64,000 nucleotides of DNA from G963667975 sp963677395 (GTDB lineage Bacteria > Bacteroidota > Bacteroidia > Bacteroidales > G963667975). The stretch is from NCBI GenBank assembly GCA_963677395.2, contig OY781965.2, positions 2,170,001 through 2,234,000 on the forward strand, written 5' to 3'. Below are positions 44,935 through 53,405 of this stretch, piece by piece; the first letter of the stretch is position 1, and every line of letters begins with the position of its first letter. The notes beneath the pieces are model-generated. The model was not told the origin of the DNA. It saw only the letters and a program-made list of their open reading frames with translations, and ran no database searches. Position numbers and translations under genes: made by a program.

Positions 44935-45273
44935 TTAATAGAGTAAATATTTTTTTTCAGGCTTATTCCATTTTGCTTTGTAATCGGAATCCACAAAGAA
45001 AATTTTCAAATCAGCTTTATAGTCGGCATTAACAAAATAAATTTTCTTTTGAGCTTTGTAGTCTGCATCCGTAAAATACCATTTACCTTCGTTGCCATTT
45101 GCTTTATAGTCTGCATCTACTTTATAAACCAATAAATCAGCTTTGTAATCAGCATCAACCACATACACTTTAACATCGGCTTTATAGTCGGCATCAGTTG
45201 AATAAATTTTCTGAGAGAATGCACTATATGAGGTGATTAAACAATAAACGGTAAGTAAAATAAACGTTTTCAT
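44935..45273 (-). CDS. Small secreted protein of 13-residue repeats (DUF6150-like)
   Basis: 112 residues. I start it at 45273 (MKTFILLTVYCLITSYSAFS), a clear signal peptide. The mature part consists almost wholly of six copies of a motif like DADYKADxxVYxV, 13 residues apart, with one 16-residue spacing near GNEGKWYFT. DADYKAD changes to DADYKAQ, NADYKAD and DSDYKAK along the chain. This resembles the family DUF6150, a regular beta-strand repeat. Function unknown. It is followed by the deacetylase. Confidence 0.82.
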   Translation of the reverse strand: MKTFILLTVYCLITSYSAFSQKIYSTDADYKADVKVYVVDADYKADLLVYKVDADYKANGNEGKWYFTDADYKAQKKIYFVNADYKADLKIFFVDSDYKAKWNKPEKKYLLY

Positions 45274-45406
45274 AGCAAAAAAGATTTGATGAGTATAAAA
45301 ATACATCAAAACATAGAAACTGGATATTTTTCTTGCTAATTGTAAGTGTAATAAAATCAGTAGTTTATTGATTTTGAAATGTTAAATAATAAGTATGATA
45401 TAATAT

Positions 45407-45445
45407 TTAACTATGGCTGTAGTTATATAACTAAAATTATAGTTG
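45407..45445 (+). promoter_or_regulatory. Candidate BlaI-type operator
   Basis: TAGTTATATAACTA (45420-45433) is a perfect 14-base palindrome. A partly overlapping dyad AACTAAAATTATAGTT (45428-45443) follows, self-complementary in 14 of 16. They lie just upstream of the promoter of a BlaI/MecI-type repressor, as expected for autorepression. Confidence 0.55.
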
Positions 45446-45453
45446 TATATTTG
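45446..45453 (+). promoter_or_regulatory. Promoter -7 element for the blaI-like gene
   Basis: TATATTTG fits TAnnTTTG, ending 19 bases before the ATG at 45473. Confidence 0.6.
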
Positions 45454-45472
45454 TGCTTTGAAAATAAATACA

Positions 45473-45847
45473 ATGAAAGAACTTACGAAAGCAGAAGAAC
45501 AAGTGATGCAGATATTATGGAATATCGGTGAGGGTTTTGTAAAGGATGTGATCGAACATTATGATGAGCCCAAGCCTGCTTATAATACTGTTTCTACAAT
45601 AATTCGGATTCTGGAAACCAAAGGATTTGTAAATCACAAAGCGTTTGGAAAAACACATCAATACTTTCCGTTGATTTTAAAAGAGCAGTATTCCAAAGAA
45701 TTAATGGGAAGTGTAGTGAAAAATTACTTTAGCAATTCATTACACCAGCTTGTTTCGTTTTTTGCAAAAGAAGAGAAGATGAGTGTTGCTGAATTGGAAG
45801 AAATACGTTTGTTAATGGAAGAAGAGATTGAAAAGCAAAAGAAGTAA
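45473..45847 (+). CDS. BlaI/MecI/CopY-family repressor
   Basis: A 124-residue winged-helix repressor that dimerises on TACA-type palindromes and is inactivated by cleavage by a partner M56 protease. The N-terminal helix-turn-helix is MKELTKAEEQVMQILWNIGE, then KPAYNTVSTIIRILETKGFV. The C-terminal dimer segment has FAKEEKMSVAELEEIRLLME. I start it at 45473, downstream of its promoter. The M56-family gene begins 2 bases after its stop. Confidence 0.93.
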   Translation: MKELTKAEEQVMQILWNIGEGFVKDVIEHYDEPKPAYNTVSTIIRILETKGFVNHKAFGKTHQYFPLILKEQYSKELMGSVVKNYFSNSLHQLVSFFAKEEKMSVAELEEIRLLMEEEIEKQKK

Positions 45848-45849
45848 TC

Positions 45850-47124
45850 ATGGAAACAACATTGTTTTATCTCTTAAAATCAGGGTTTTCAATGTCAGTG
45901 TTTATTCTGATTTATCGGATTCTGTTTAAAAATGAGAAACGACTGATTCTCAATCGTATTTTTTTGCTGAGTTCTATCGTGATTTCTCTGATTTTACCGA
46001 TGGTAAATTTTACCGACTTGGCTTGTTTTTATCAATCAGTTGATAATCAGAATACACTCCAGGTTATTCAGTTTCCTGTATTTGAAGTGAGTAATAAAAC
46101 AGAATCAGGTTTTCAATGGCTGAATATTTGCTTTTACATTTATTCGGCAGGTGTTTGTTTGTTGCTGCTGAAATTTATTATTGGGGTTGTTACCTTGTTG
46201 AAAATTAAAGTAAGAAATCAAAATACAAAATCGGAGAAGATGAATAATCTTCCTCCTTTTTCTTTTTTCTCGTTCATTTTTTTACCCAATACGTTGGATG
46301 GTGAGTCAAAAGCTACCGTTTTGTTGCATGAAAAGGTGCATGTAAAACAGCTTCATTCACTTGATATAGTGTTGGTTGAAATCATGATAATTCTGCATTG
46401 GTTTATTCCGTTTGTGTGGTTATATCGTGCAACAATTCGCGAAGTTCACGAATATCTGGCCGACGAAGGAGTACTGAGGCAGGGCATTCAACGCATAAAA
46501 TATCAGGAACTTCTCTTGCAGGCCTCAAGTGGTGTTTCAGGATATTCAGCGGTAAGTAATTTTAATTCAATCATTAAAAAACGAATCGTTATGATTACAA
46601 AAGAAAAGAAAACTAAAGGCTGGTTAAAATACGGAATGGTTATTCCGGTAGTTTTAGGTTTGACTTTATTACCATCCTTAAAGTTAAAGTCAGAAAGTCT
46701 GCAAAAGTCAATTTTAGTAACCGGATCTGCAATATCAAGTTCACCGGCACCTGCCGATACTGTGAAAAGAGTTAGTGCTCAATCCGGAAATGAGGTGTAT
46801 TCAGTTGTTGAAAAACAACCTCAGTACCCAGGAGGAACAAATGAAATGATCAAATTTCTCTCTGAAAATGTGAAATACCCTGAGGACGCCAGAGTAAAAA
46901 ATATTCAGGGAACTGTATATGTTTCGTTTGTGGTTTCTAATACTGGAGAGGTGAAAAATGTGAAAGTTTTAAGAGGCGTTTTTAAATCAATTGATGAAGA
47001 GGCTGTTAGGGTAGTTAAATTAATGCCAAAATGGATTCCCGGAAAGCAGAAAGGGAAAGCCGTAAATGTAAATTACAATTTGCCTATCAAATTTATATTG
47101 GATAACGACGCAAAAAAAGAATAG
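45850..47124 (+). CDS. M56/BlaR1-type sensor metallopeptidase with C-terminal TonB domain
   Basis: A 424-residue membrane sensor-protease. Membrane helices lie at about 8-20, 33-50, 95-118 and 265-283. The zinc site HEKVH lies in LLHEKVHVKQLHSLDIV, and a further ligand is probably in HEYLADEG. Unlike BlaR1 of Firmicutes it lacks a penicillin-binding domain. The periplasmic end (about 320-420) is a TonB C-terminal domain (YPGGTNEMIKFLSENVKYPE; IPGKQKGKAVNVNYNLPIKF). It is the partner of the repressor just upstream and is thought to sense an envelope signal. The operon ends at the hairpin 47162-47200. Confidence 0.92.
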   Translation: METTLFYLLKSGFSMSVFILIYRILFKNEKRLILNRIFLLSSIVISLILPMVNFTDLACFYQSVDNQNTLQVIQFPVFEVSNKTESGFQWLNICFYIYSAGVCLLLLKFIIGVVTLLKIKVRNQNTKSEKMNNLPPFSFFSFIFLPNTLDGESKATVLLHEKVHVKQLHSLDIVLVEIMIILHWFIPFVWLYRATIREVHEYLADEGVLRQGIQRIKYQELLLQASSGVSGYSAVSNFNSIIKKRIVMITKEKKTKGWLKYGMVIPVVLGLTLLPSLKLKSESLQKSILVTGSAISSSPAPADTVKRVSAQSGNEVYSVVEKQPQYPGGTNEMIKFLSENVKYPEDARVKNIQGTVYVSFVVSNTGEVKNVKVLRGVFKSIDEEAVRVVKLMPKWIPGKQKGKAVNVNYNLPIKFILDNDAKKE

Positions 47125-47161
47125 ATTAAAAAGTAAGCTTTGATTTTACTGTAATAAAAAG

Positions 47162-47200
47162 GCAATTATTGATGTTTTTTTCTTCAATAATTGCTTTTTT
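47162..47200 (+). terminator. Terminator of the blaI-M56 operon
   Basis: GCAATTATTGA (47162-47172) and TCAATAATTGC (47184-47194) make a perfect 11-bp stem, followed by six T at 47195-47200. Confidence 0.9.
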
Positions 47201-47223
47201 ATGTTGTAATTGAAAAGTATTTC

Positions 47224-47231
47224 TATATTTG
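47224..47231 (+). promoter_or_regulatory. Promoter -7 element for the TonB-domain gene
   Basis: TATATTTG fits TAnnTTTG, 22 bases before the ATG at 47254, between terminator and gene. Confidence 0.6.
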
Positions 47232-47253
47232 TAATTCTATAATCAGAAAAAGT

Positions 47254-47781
47254 ATGTTGTTGAGAAGAATAAAAAAAAGTGTCGCTTCACAATTGGTTTG
47301 TACCGGCATTTTGATGTTTATTGTATTAAATGTTAATAAGGTGAATGCGGGTGTTTTCGCTGCAATGAAAGTTGATATAAAGTGTTCAGGTAAGGATATT
47401 CCGAATCCTACTGACTCAATTTTGTCTATCAATGCAAACCAGCCGGATTCTATGGGTGTAGTTTTTACTGTTGTAGAAGAAATGCCGGATTTTCCGGGTG
47501 GGGATAAAGCTAGAATTCAATTTCTTGTAGAAAATATCAAATATCCCCGAGAAGCGAGGGAGCATGGTATTCAGGGAATCGTTTACATAACGTTTATAAT
47601 CACAATTACGGGTGAAATAAAAGATGTAAGAAGCCTGAAATCTCCTCACCAGCTTTTGACGAATGAGGCAATCCGGGTAATAAAGTTGATGCCCAAATGG
47701 ATTCCGGGAAAACAAAATGGGAAGGCTGTAAATGTACAATATAATATGCCTATAAAGTTTGATTTAAGTGGTGTCTATTAA
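47254..47781 (+). CDS. Exported protein with TonB C-terminal domain
   Basis: 175 residues with a hydrophobic N-terminal anchor or signal (SQLVCTGILMFIVLN). From about residue 75 it carries a TonB domain closely similar to that at the C terminus of the preceding M56 protein (MPDFPGGDKARIQFLVENIK; PKWIPGKQNGKAVNVQYNMP). Its first Met follows promoter 47224-47231, so it is transcribed apart from the operon. The two TonB domains look like a local duplication. It is probably an energy transducer or a decoy of the sensor domain; I cannot tell which. Confidence 0.83.
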   Translation: MLLRRIKKSVASQLVCTGILMFIVLNVNKVNAGVFAAMKVDIKCSGKDIPNPTDSILSINANQPDSMGVVFTVVEEMPDFPGGDKARIQFLVENIKYPREAREHGIQGIVYITFIITITGEIKDVRSLKSPHQLLTNEAIRVIKLMPKWIPGKQNGKAVNVQYNMPIKFDLSGVY

Positions 47782-47816
47782 GAGACCTTCTGCCTAGCTT
47801 TTTTAGAAAAAGATAA

Positions 47817-48428
47817 CTATTTCACTGTACATTTAAGTAGAGATTGTTCTCCGAGAAATGCTTCCAACTTGTCGTTAATGGCAACTGACCCAACACCTAC
47901 GGGAGTTCCTGTAAACAGATAATCTCCGGTTTTAAGTGTCATGAACTTTGATACGTAACTGATCAGTTTATCAATGCTGAAAATCATATCACGGGAATTG
48001 CCCTGTTGTACCACTTTGCCGTTTTGTTCTAAGCGGAAGTCGATGTTTTGCAAATTACCAAGTTCTTCTTTTTTGAGAAATTTGTTGATGACGGCAGAGT
48101 AATCAAACCCTTTGCACATTTCCCAAGGCAAGCCTTTTTCGATACAATTACGCTGAAGATCGCGAGCAGTGAAATCAATCCCTACTCCAATTTCTTCATA
48201 ATAGGTATGAGCAAATTTCTCGGAAATATTTTTGCCCAGTTTATTGATTTTAACCACAATTTCAACTTCATAATGAAGTTCTTGTGTGAAATCGGGGATA
48301 AAGAAAGGGCGGTTTCGGATTAAAAGAGCAGTGTCGGGTTTGCAAAAGAAAACAGGTTCTGAGGGGACTGTACTTTTGAGTTCTTTAGCGTGTTCGGCAT
48401 AGTTTCGTCCTATGCAAATAATTTTCAT
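47817..48428 (-). CDS. Fumarylacetoacetate hydrolase-family protein
   Basis: 203 residues of the FAH C-terminal domain, acting on 2-oxo acids or acylpyruvates with a divalent metal. The motifs are ICIGRNYAEHAKEL, PVFFCKPDTALL, LHYEVEIVVKINKLGKNISE (metal Glu), YEEIGVGIDFTARDLQRNCI and KTGDYLFTGTPVGVG. Likely activities are acylpyruvase or oxaloacetate decarboxylase, as for YcgM-type proteins. It starts 3 bases after the exonuclease gene, so both are in one operon. Confidence 0.92.
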   Translation of the reverse strand: MKIICIGRNYAEHAKELKSTVPSEPVFFCKPDTALLIRNRPFFIPDFTQELHYEVEIVVKINKLGKNISEKFAHTYYEEIGVGIDFTARDLQRNCIEKGLPWEMCKGFDYSAVINKFLKKEELGNLQNIDFRLEQNGKVVQQGNSRDMIFSIDKLISYVSKFMTLKTGDYLFTGTPVGVGSVAINDKLEAFLGEQSLLKCTVK

Positions 48429-48431
48429 AGC

Positions 48432-49259
48432 TTATTTACTGATATTCACTGAGTTTTTATTGAATCCTCGCAATTTAATTGCAGTGATGGTTTTTTTTGT
48501 TGACAATGGAAAATCGGCCTTCATCATCCAGTCGTAGTAGGCTGGTTCCTGACTAAATATCTGCTCCACGGGTTTACCTTTATGTTTTCCAAAATTGAAA
48601 ATTTCCTGATCTTTATCATTGAAGATAATATGCCCAACCAGATCAGCGTTACGATTCTGAAATGAAAAATCGTGCAATGCCTTCACATCGTTAATGATAG
48701 GAGTGACCTCATTGCCTTTGTTATCCGTAATTGTAGTTCTGTCATAGCGATCAATCTGAGCTTTCAGGATTTCGTAAGTTGCACGGGTATCGGCTTCAGC
48801 TGTATGAGCATTTTCGAGATTTTCGTTACAATAGAATTTGTATGCAGCTTTCAGGTTTCTGGGTTCCATTTTATGGAAAATATTCTGAATGTCAACAAAG
48901 CGACGATTCTTTAAATCGAAATCAACATCCGTACGCAAGAACTCTTCTACTAAAAGCGGAATATCGAATTTGTTGGAATTAAATCCTGCTAAATCGGCAT
49001 TACCAATAAATCCTGCAATTTCACGTGCCAGTTCTTTGAAAGTAGGCTTGTTGGCAACATCTGCATCTTTGATTCCATGAATTAAAGTAACATAGGGTGG
49101 AATAGGAATGGTTGGATTTACCAGCCAGGTTTTCACATCTTCGCTGCCATCTGGCAGTACTTTTAAAACACAGATCTCCACAATGCGATCGGAACCAACG
49201 TTTACTCCGGTTGTTTCCAAATCAAAAAATACCAGCGGTTTATTTAGATTTAATTTCAT
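48432..49259 (-). CDS. DEDDh 3'-5' exonuclease (DNA polymerase III epsilon-like)
   Basis: 275 residues. The exonuclease domain at 1-175 has the DEDDh residues in FFDLETTG, the Asp in NSNKFDIPLL, and HTAEADTRATYEIL. The C-terminal region has FNFGKHKGKPVEQIFSQEPA with YYDWMMKADFP, the short exonuclease-associated accessory domain found in many Bacteroidota copies. It removes nucleotides from DNA or RNA 3' ends in repair or proofreading. The promoter is at 49279-49286, and it is cotranscribed with the FAH gene. Confidence 0.91.
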   Translation of the reverse strand: MKLNLNKPLVFFDLETTGVNVGSDRIVEICVLKVLPDGSEDVKTWLVNPTIPIPPYVTLIHGIKDADVANKPTFKELAREIAGFIGNADLAGFNSNKFDIPLLVEEFLRTDVDFDLKNRRFVDIQNIFHKMEPRNLKAAYKFYCNENLENAHTAEADTRATYEILKAQIDRYDRTTITDNKGNEVTPIINDVKALHDFSFQNRNADLVGHIIFNDKDQEIFNFGKHKGKPVEQIFSQEPAYYDWMMKADFPLSTKKTITAIKLRGFNKNSVNISK

Positions 49260-49278
49260 CAGACTAAAATTGAGTGTA

Positions 49279-49286
49279 CAAAATTA
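49279..49286 (-). promoter_or_regulatory. Promoter -7 element for the exonuclease operon
   Basis: Minus-strand TAATTTTG fits TAnnTTTG, 19 bases before the ATG. Confidence 0.55.
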
Positions 49287-49375
49287 CAGTAAAACAATAT
49301 GTTTTAAAGCGGGTTGATAAATTATAATTGATCAGTGAAATAAAATTTAACATCTCAAAATGAAGATATTATCTT

Positions 49376-50095
49376 CTAATTTAAGTTTCTTTCTTTCTTC
49401 ACTTGCTCGTAAGCAACATTAATTTCTTTCAGTTTTTCAGTTGCGGCTTTCTGAACGTCTTCACCCAGATGGCTTACTTTATCGGGATGGTATTTAACAG
49501 CTAAACGACGATAAGCTTTCTTGATTTCATCGTCTGAAATATTGCGGTCAATCTGGAGGATTACATAAGGATCAGCTTGTTCTTTGATAAACATTTCCTG
49601 AATGGTTTGCTGATCTTTTTCGCTGATACCGAGATAACGTGCTATTACATGGATAACGTCAAGTTCTTTGGTATGATACAAACCGTCAGCTTGCGAAATT
49701 CCGTAAAGAAAGTGTATCAGTTGTAACCGTGACGGATATTCCATGTACTGACGAATCTGAGCGCATACTTCGTGCAGCGGAATTTCCTGCTGAAGCATTT
49801 CGCGAAGCATCAGCATCTGCTCCTTGGTACGTTCAACTCCAAACTGGCGTACAAAGAATTGTTTAACGTACTCCAACTCTGCTTTGGTAACTTTTCCATC
49901 GGCGTTCATTACAGCAGCAGATAGTAATAATAAGCTTACACTGAAATCACCGGGTTGAGTTTGTCCACGTGTGTACGTTCCGGTTTGAACTTGCATACCA
50001 TCTATCATAGAACCGAAAACCAGTCCCATAAATGCTCCAATTGGTCCTCCTACAGCCCAACCTAAGCCAGCACCTATCCATTTTGCGAATTTCAT
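49376..50095 (-). CDS. TerB-DnaJ co-chaperone (DjlA-like)
   Basis: 239 residues. A Gly-rich hydrophobic N-terminal segment (WIGAGLGWAVGGPIGAFMGL) probably sits in the membrane. The middle is a TerB helical domain (LLLSAAVMNADGKVTKAELE; YGISQADGLYHTKELDVIHV). The C-terminal J domain at about 175-235 has the required HPD in AVKYHPDKVSHLG. The order matches DjlA. It stimulates the DnaK ATPase at the membrane. A -7 element ends 4 bases before its ATG. Confidence 0.9.
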   Translation of the reverse strand: MKFAKWIGAGLGWAVGGPIGAFMGLVFGSMIDGMQVQTGTYTRGQTQPGDFSVSLLLLSAAVMNADGKVTKAELEYVKQFFVRQFGVERTKEQMLMLREMLQQEIPLHEVCAQIRQYMEYPSRLQLIHFLYGISQADGLYHTKELDVIHVIARYLGISEKDQQTIQEMFIKEQADPYVILQIDRNISDDEIKKAYRRLAVKYHPDKVSHLGEDVQKAATEKLKEINVAYEQVKKERNLN

Positions 50096-50099
50096 GCTG

Positions 50100-50107
50100 C
50101 AAATTTA
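50100..50107 (-). promoter_or_regulatory. Promoter -7 element for the TerB-DnaJ gene
   Basis: Minus-strand TAAATTTG fits TAnnTTTG. It ends 4 bases before the ATG, so the mRNA may be leaderless. It lies inside the 16-base gap to the saccharopine dehydrogenase gene. Confidence 0.4.
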
Positions 50108-50111
50108 CAGA

Positions 50112-51449
50112 TTATTCCGGTGTATATTCTTCTTCGGTAAAATGGATGCCAAATTTTTTAAGTTCTTCTAAAATAGGCAGATACATTTCTTTCTGAGTGG
50201 GGACATGAACTCCGGTCATTGTGAATTTGCCAGTCAGTAACAATTTGGCAGCAATCGCCAGAGGTGTTCCAACGGTAACAGACATTGCTGTATGAGTAGT
50301 ATCTTTTCCGATTACAACTAATGATGACTTTAAACCTTTACGCTTGCCATTCAACTCATATTCAAAAAGATGTTGCATGGTAATCATGTCTTTATCATTG
50401 GGACTCAGTACCCATTTTTGCTCAAGAATCTGTTGCAGAATTTGTGCCGGGCTTGCATTATTCAGCTTTATGGGATGATTTTCAAATATACCCAGCCATT
50501 TGAAACGACTGATTATATCTTTATCATGATTTACAAATGAAAGCGAAGCAAATGTATCCTCCAAACTTTGATTTTTTATATGAGGTATAAAGGAAGCCAA
50601 AAACTGGCGATAAGTGAGCGTTTCGGAATTTGGTAAAGTGTATGTGTCGTCCGTAATTCCCAGTTGAACAAACACATTCCAGGCTTTGCAGTAGCCTGGG
50701 CGACGCATCGTTCCACGGAAGATTGTTTCAATATCCTGAAGCTGATAAATATCGCGATAACTCACCGAATCGCGATTGGGGTAAATTTCAAATTCGCCGA
50801 TATTGGGCATCGAAATATGTTCAACTCTTTCGAAAAGACGATGATAGGGGATGTATTTTATGGTTCTGTTTTCGAGATATTGTGAAATACCTTGTCCGGC
50901 AACAACAACATTCCGCGGATTCCAGGTGAATTTGTAGTTCCAAGGGTTGTTATCGTATTCCGGAGCAATCAAACCTCCGGTTGATGACTTGAAAACCTTC
51001 AGTCTGCCTCCTCTTTCCCTGATTTCATCCACAATCTTCATAGCCGACATGTGGTCGATGCCAGGATCAACTCCCAATTCGTTGAGCATTGCAATTCCCG
51101 CTTCGCGGGCCGCGGCATCGAGTTCTTTCATTTCTTTGGAAACGTAGGAAGCCGTAAGCATGTGTGTTTTGTGGCGTACGCAACATTCCGCAACAATAGG
51201 ATGAAAACGTGCCGGAAGCATCGAAATAACAGCATCGGCACCCTGAATTTCGCGTTCTTTTTGCTCTTTGTCGAAAAGGTCAAAAACAAAGGCTTCACCA
51301 TTGGGATGGTGGTTTATTTTTTGAACAGCCAACTCTTCGGAAATGTCTCCGACTCTGATTTTCCAGTTGTGTTCTGTAGAATGATTTAACAGGTATTGAA
51401 TAAGGGTAGATGCAGATAATCCGGCTCCGAGTATTGTAATAGTTTTCAT
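50112..51449 (-). CDS. Saccharopine dehydrogenase-family protein (L-glutamate-forming type)
   Basis: 445 residues. The N-terminal Rossmann fold begins MKTITILGAGLSASTLIQYL (GxGxxxS nucleotide-binding loop), then ADAVISMLPARFHPIVAECC and HMLTASYVSKEMKELDAAAR. The family segment ELGVDPGIDHMSAMKIVDEI and the later YKFTWNPRNVVVAGQGISQY are typical of LYS9-type enzymes. The enzyme would link lysine or saccharopine with glutamate and 2-aminoadipate semialdehyde. I start it at 51449. The Met at 51506 adds 19 residues that do not match. The co-chaperone gene follows 16 bases on. Confidence 0.92.
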   Translation of the reverse strand: MKTITILGAGLSASTLIQYLLNHSTEHNWKIRVGDISEELAVQKINHHPNGEAFVFDLFDKEQKEREIQGADAVISMLPARFHPIVAECCVRHKTHMLTASYVSKEMKELDAAAREAGIAMLNELGVDPGIDHMSAMKIVDEIRERGGRLKVFKSSTGGLIAPEYDNNPWNYKFTWNPRNVVVAGQGISQYLENRTIKYIPYHRLFERVEHISMPNIGEFEIYPNRDSVSYRDIYQLQDIETIFRGTMRRPGYCKAWNVFVQLGITDDTYTLPNSETLTYRQFLASFIPHIKNQSLEDTFASLSFVNHDKDIISRFKWLGIFENHPIKLNNASPAQILQQILEQKWVLSPNDKDMITMQHLFEYELNGKRKGLKSSLVVIGKDTTHTAMSVTVGTPLAIAAKLLLTGKFTMTGVHVPTQKEMYLPILEELKKFGIHFTEEEYTPE

Positions 51450-51608
51450 TTTTACATAGTTGAATGTTTCAGAGAGTATAAAGCGACGATTTCTGAAAAT
51501 GTTCATTTTTTTGCTTTTTCAGATGTGCAGGAAATTGTATTTTTAATGTCTGAAATGCCCAAAAATGAAATTCGGAAAAATGACTGAAATTCAATAAAAA
51601 ACGTACAG

Positions 51609-52181
51609 ATGGAAAAAGTAATACACGACAATAAGAAATTTGAAGGAGTAGATTATACGGGTAAAAATTTAAGTAATCGCGAATTTAACGAATGTACGTT
51701 TGTACGCTGTAATTTTAATTCAGCTGATTTATCTGGAAATCAGTTTATTGATTGTGAGTTTGTTGATTGCGATTTAAGCATGGCGAAAACCGAACAAACT
51801 GGATTAAAATTGTGTGTGTTTAAAAATTCTAAGCTGCTGGGAGTCGATTTTTCGAAATGCAGCACTTTTTTATTTGCGGTTAAGTTTGACAATTGTTTAC
51901 TCGATTATACCGTGTTTTATAAAATGAAGATAAAGAAAACGCTGTTTGAACGCTGTTCGCTGAAAGAGGCAAATTTTGCAGAATGTGATTTGTCTGCTTC
52001 TCGTTTTATGGAATGCAATTTGGAAAAAACTGTTTTTGAGAATACAAACCTAACCGAAGTTGATTTCAGAACTGCCCAAAATTATCAAATACATCCCGAA
52101 CTTAACCGTATAAAAAAAGCAAAGTTTTCCTGTCCCGGAGTGTTGGGGTTACTGATGGGATACGGCATAGTGATAGATTAG
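51609..52181 (+). CDS. Pentapeptide-repeat protein (Qnr-like)
   Basis: 190 residues, a right-handed quadrilateral beta-helix built of about 30 pentapeptides. Examples are FVRCNFNSADLSGNQFIDCE, CSLKEANFAECDLSASRFME and LEKTVFENTNLTEVDFRT. The closing segment NYQIHPELNRIKKAKFSCPG leads to LLMGYGIVID. Qnr proteins protect gyrase and topoisomerase IV against quinolones by mimicking DNA. Chromosomal relatives of this length exist in many Bacteroidota, and resistance cannot be assumed from sequence. It has no close promoter consensus. Confidence 0.85.
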   Translation: MEKVIHDNKKFEGVDYTGKNLSNREFNECTFVRCNFNSADLSGNQFIDCEFVDCDLSMAKTEQTGLKLCVFKNSKLLGVDFSKCSTFLFAVKFDNCLLDYTVFYKMKIKKTLFERCSLKEANFAECDLSASRFMECNLEKTVFENTNLTEVDFRTAQNYQIHPELNRIKKAKFSCPGVLGLLMGYGIVID

Positions 52182-52238
52182 CCTTTGGGTTAAGTTATGA
52201 TGAGAATGTAATATGTTTTCTTAAGAATGAATTTTGGG

Positions 52239-53366
52239 TTATACCTTCGTTACTTTCTCAATAGTTTTCCACAGATTTTCTGCAGTCTTATCCCAACTGA
52301 ATTTTTGTCGTTGAATTTTGCCTTTTTCGATCAGTGTTTTACGAAGTTCAGGATTCGTTGAGATAAGCTTCATTTGGTGAGCTATTTCAGCAACATTTTC
52401 TGGATGAGCATAAAGTGCCGCATCTCCCGCTACTTCGGGCATAGACGTCGTGGTAGATGTAATGACAGCCGTTTCGCTATAAAAGGCTTCAATAATAGGA
52501 ATCCCAAATCCTTCAAAATATGATACATACATTAGCGCAACGGAAGAACCCAGCGTGCGGTTCAGAATTTCAGGCTCTAACCGTTCGGTAAAAACCACAT
52601 CTTTTTTGTACTGCATAGCGTCATACGTTTGCTGCATTTCTCCTTTCCACCACATTTTTGACCCGACAATCATCAGCTTGTGGTTGAGTGAGTCTTCTTT
52701 TCTAAACAGATCAAAAGCCCGGAAAAGATTGGCGATATTTTTACGTTGATGTAAGGCTCCCACAAATATAAAATAGGGTTTCCCGTTGGTAAACTGTTCA
52801 CGGGTTTGCTGCTTTATCTCTTCAGAAACCGCTTTGTATAAGTCGTGTGAACCATTGTAAACTACATCAATTTTTTCAGGATCAATACCGTATGTGTTTA
52901 CAATATCTTGTTTGCTATACGAAGAAACGGTAGCCAAACGGCTGGCTTTGTGGGCATATTTTGGAAAAAAATACCGGTAATACCATCGAAATACAAAAGG
53001 TGTATATTCAGGGAAATGTTCAAAATTAATGTCGTGAATCACATTCACGGTCTTAATCTTACTACGCAGTGAGATCCAGCCATCGGGCGACAGGAACAGA
53101 TCGGCATTTAGCTTCTTTAATATCGAAGGAATACGCCATTCAAACCAGAAATACCAAAGTATGGGATGACGGGTAGGCGGAAAAACCACGATGGGTGTTA
53201 TGTTTTCGGAAAAAATAAATTCATCGGAATAGGAACGGTCAAAAATAAAATAGAAGTGATGTTCGGGATGTGCCTGAGTGATTCGCTTGAGGTTTTCGAA
53301 TGTAAACCAGCCAATGCCTTCCAGCTTGTTTGAAAGCAATAGGCGAGTATTTACGGCAATGCGCAT
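52239..53366 (-). CDS. Glycosyltransferase, GT4/GT1-like (GT-B fold)
   Basis: 375 residues. The N-terminal domain reads MRIAVNTRLLLSNKLEGIGW and HDINFEHFPEYTP. The C-terminal nucleotide-sugar-binding half has FIFVGALHQRKNIANLFRAF and the GT4 E-x7-E element EGFGIPIIEAFYSETAVI, followed by TSMPEVAGDAALY. It transfers a sugar to a cell-surface glycan or lipid, donor unknown. It is downstream of cvpA-like and Mla-type genes (39-base gap), probably the last gene of that run. Confidence 0.9.
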   Translation of the reverse strand: MRIAVNTRLLLSNKLEGIGWFTFENLKRITQAHPEHHFYFIFDRSYSDEFIFSENITPIVVFPPTRHPILWYFWFEWRIPSILKKLNADLFLSPDGWISLRSKIKTVNVIHDINFEHFPEYTPFVFRWYYRYFFPKYAHKASRLATVSSYSKQDIVNTYGIDPEKIDVVYNGSHDLYKAVSEEIKQQTREQFTNGKPYFIFVGALHQRKNIANLFRAFDLFRKEDSLNHKLMIVGSKMWWKGEMQQTYDAMQYKKDVVFTERLEPEILNRTLGSSVALMYVSYFEGFGIPIIEAFYSETAVITSTTTSMPEVAGDAALYAHPENVAEIAHQMKLISTNPELRKTLIEKGKIQRQKFSWDKTAENLWKTIEKVTKV

Positions 53367-53405
53367 AGCAGTTGGTTTTTAGAAAGTTTGATGAATTAAC
53401 GAACC

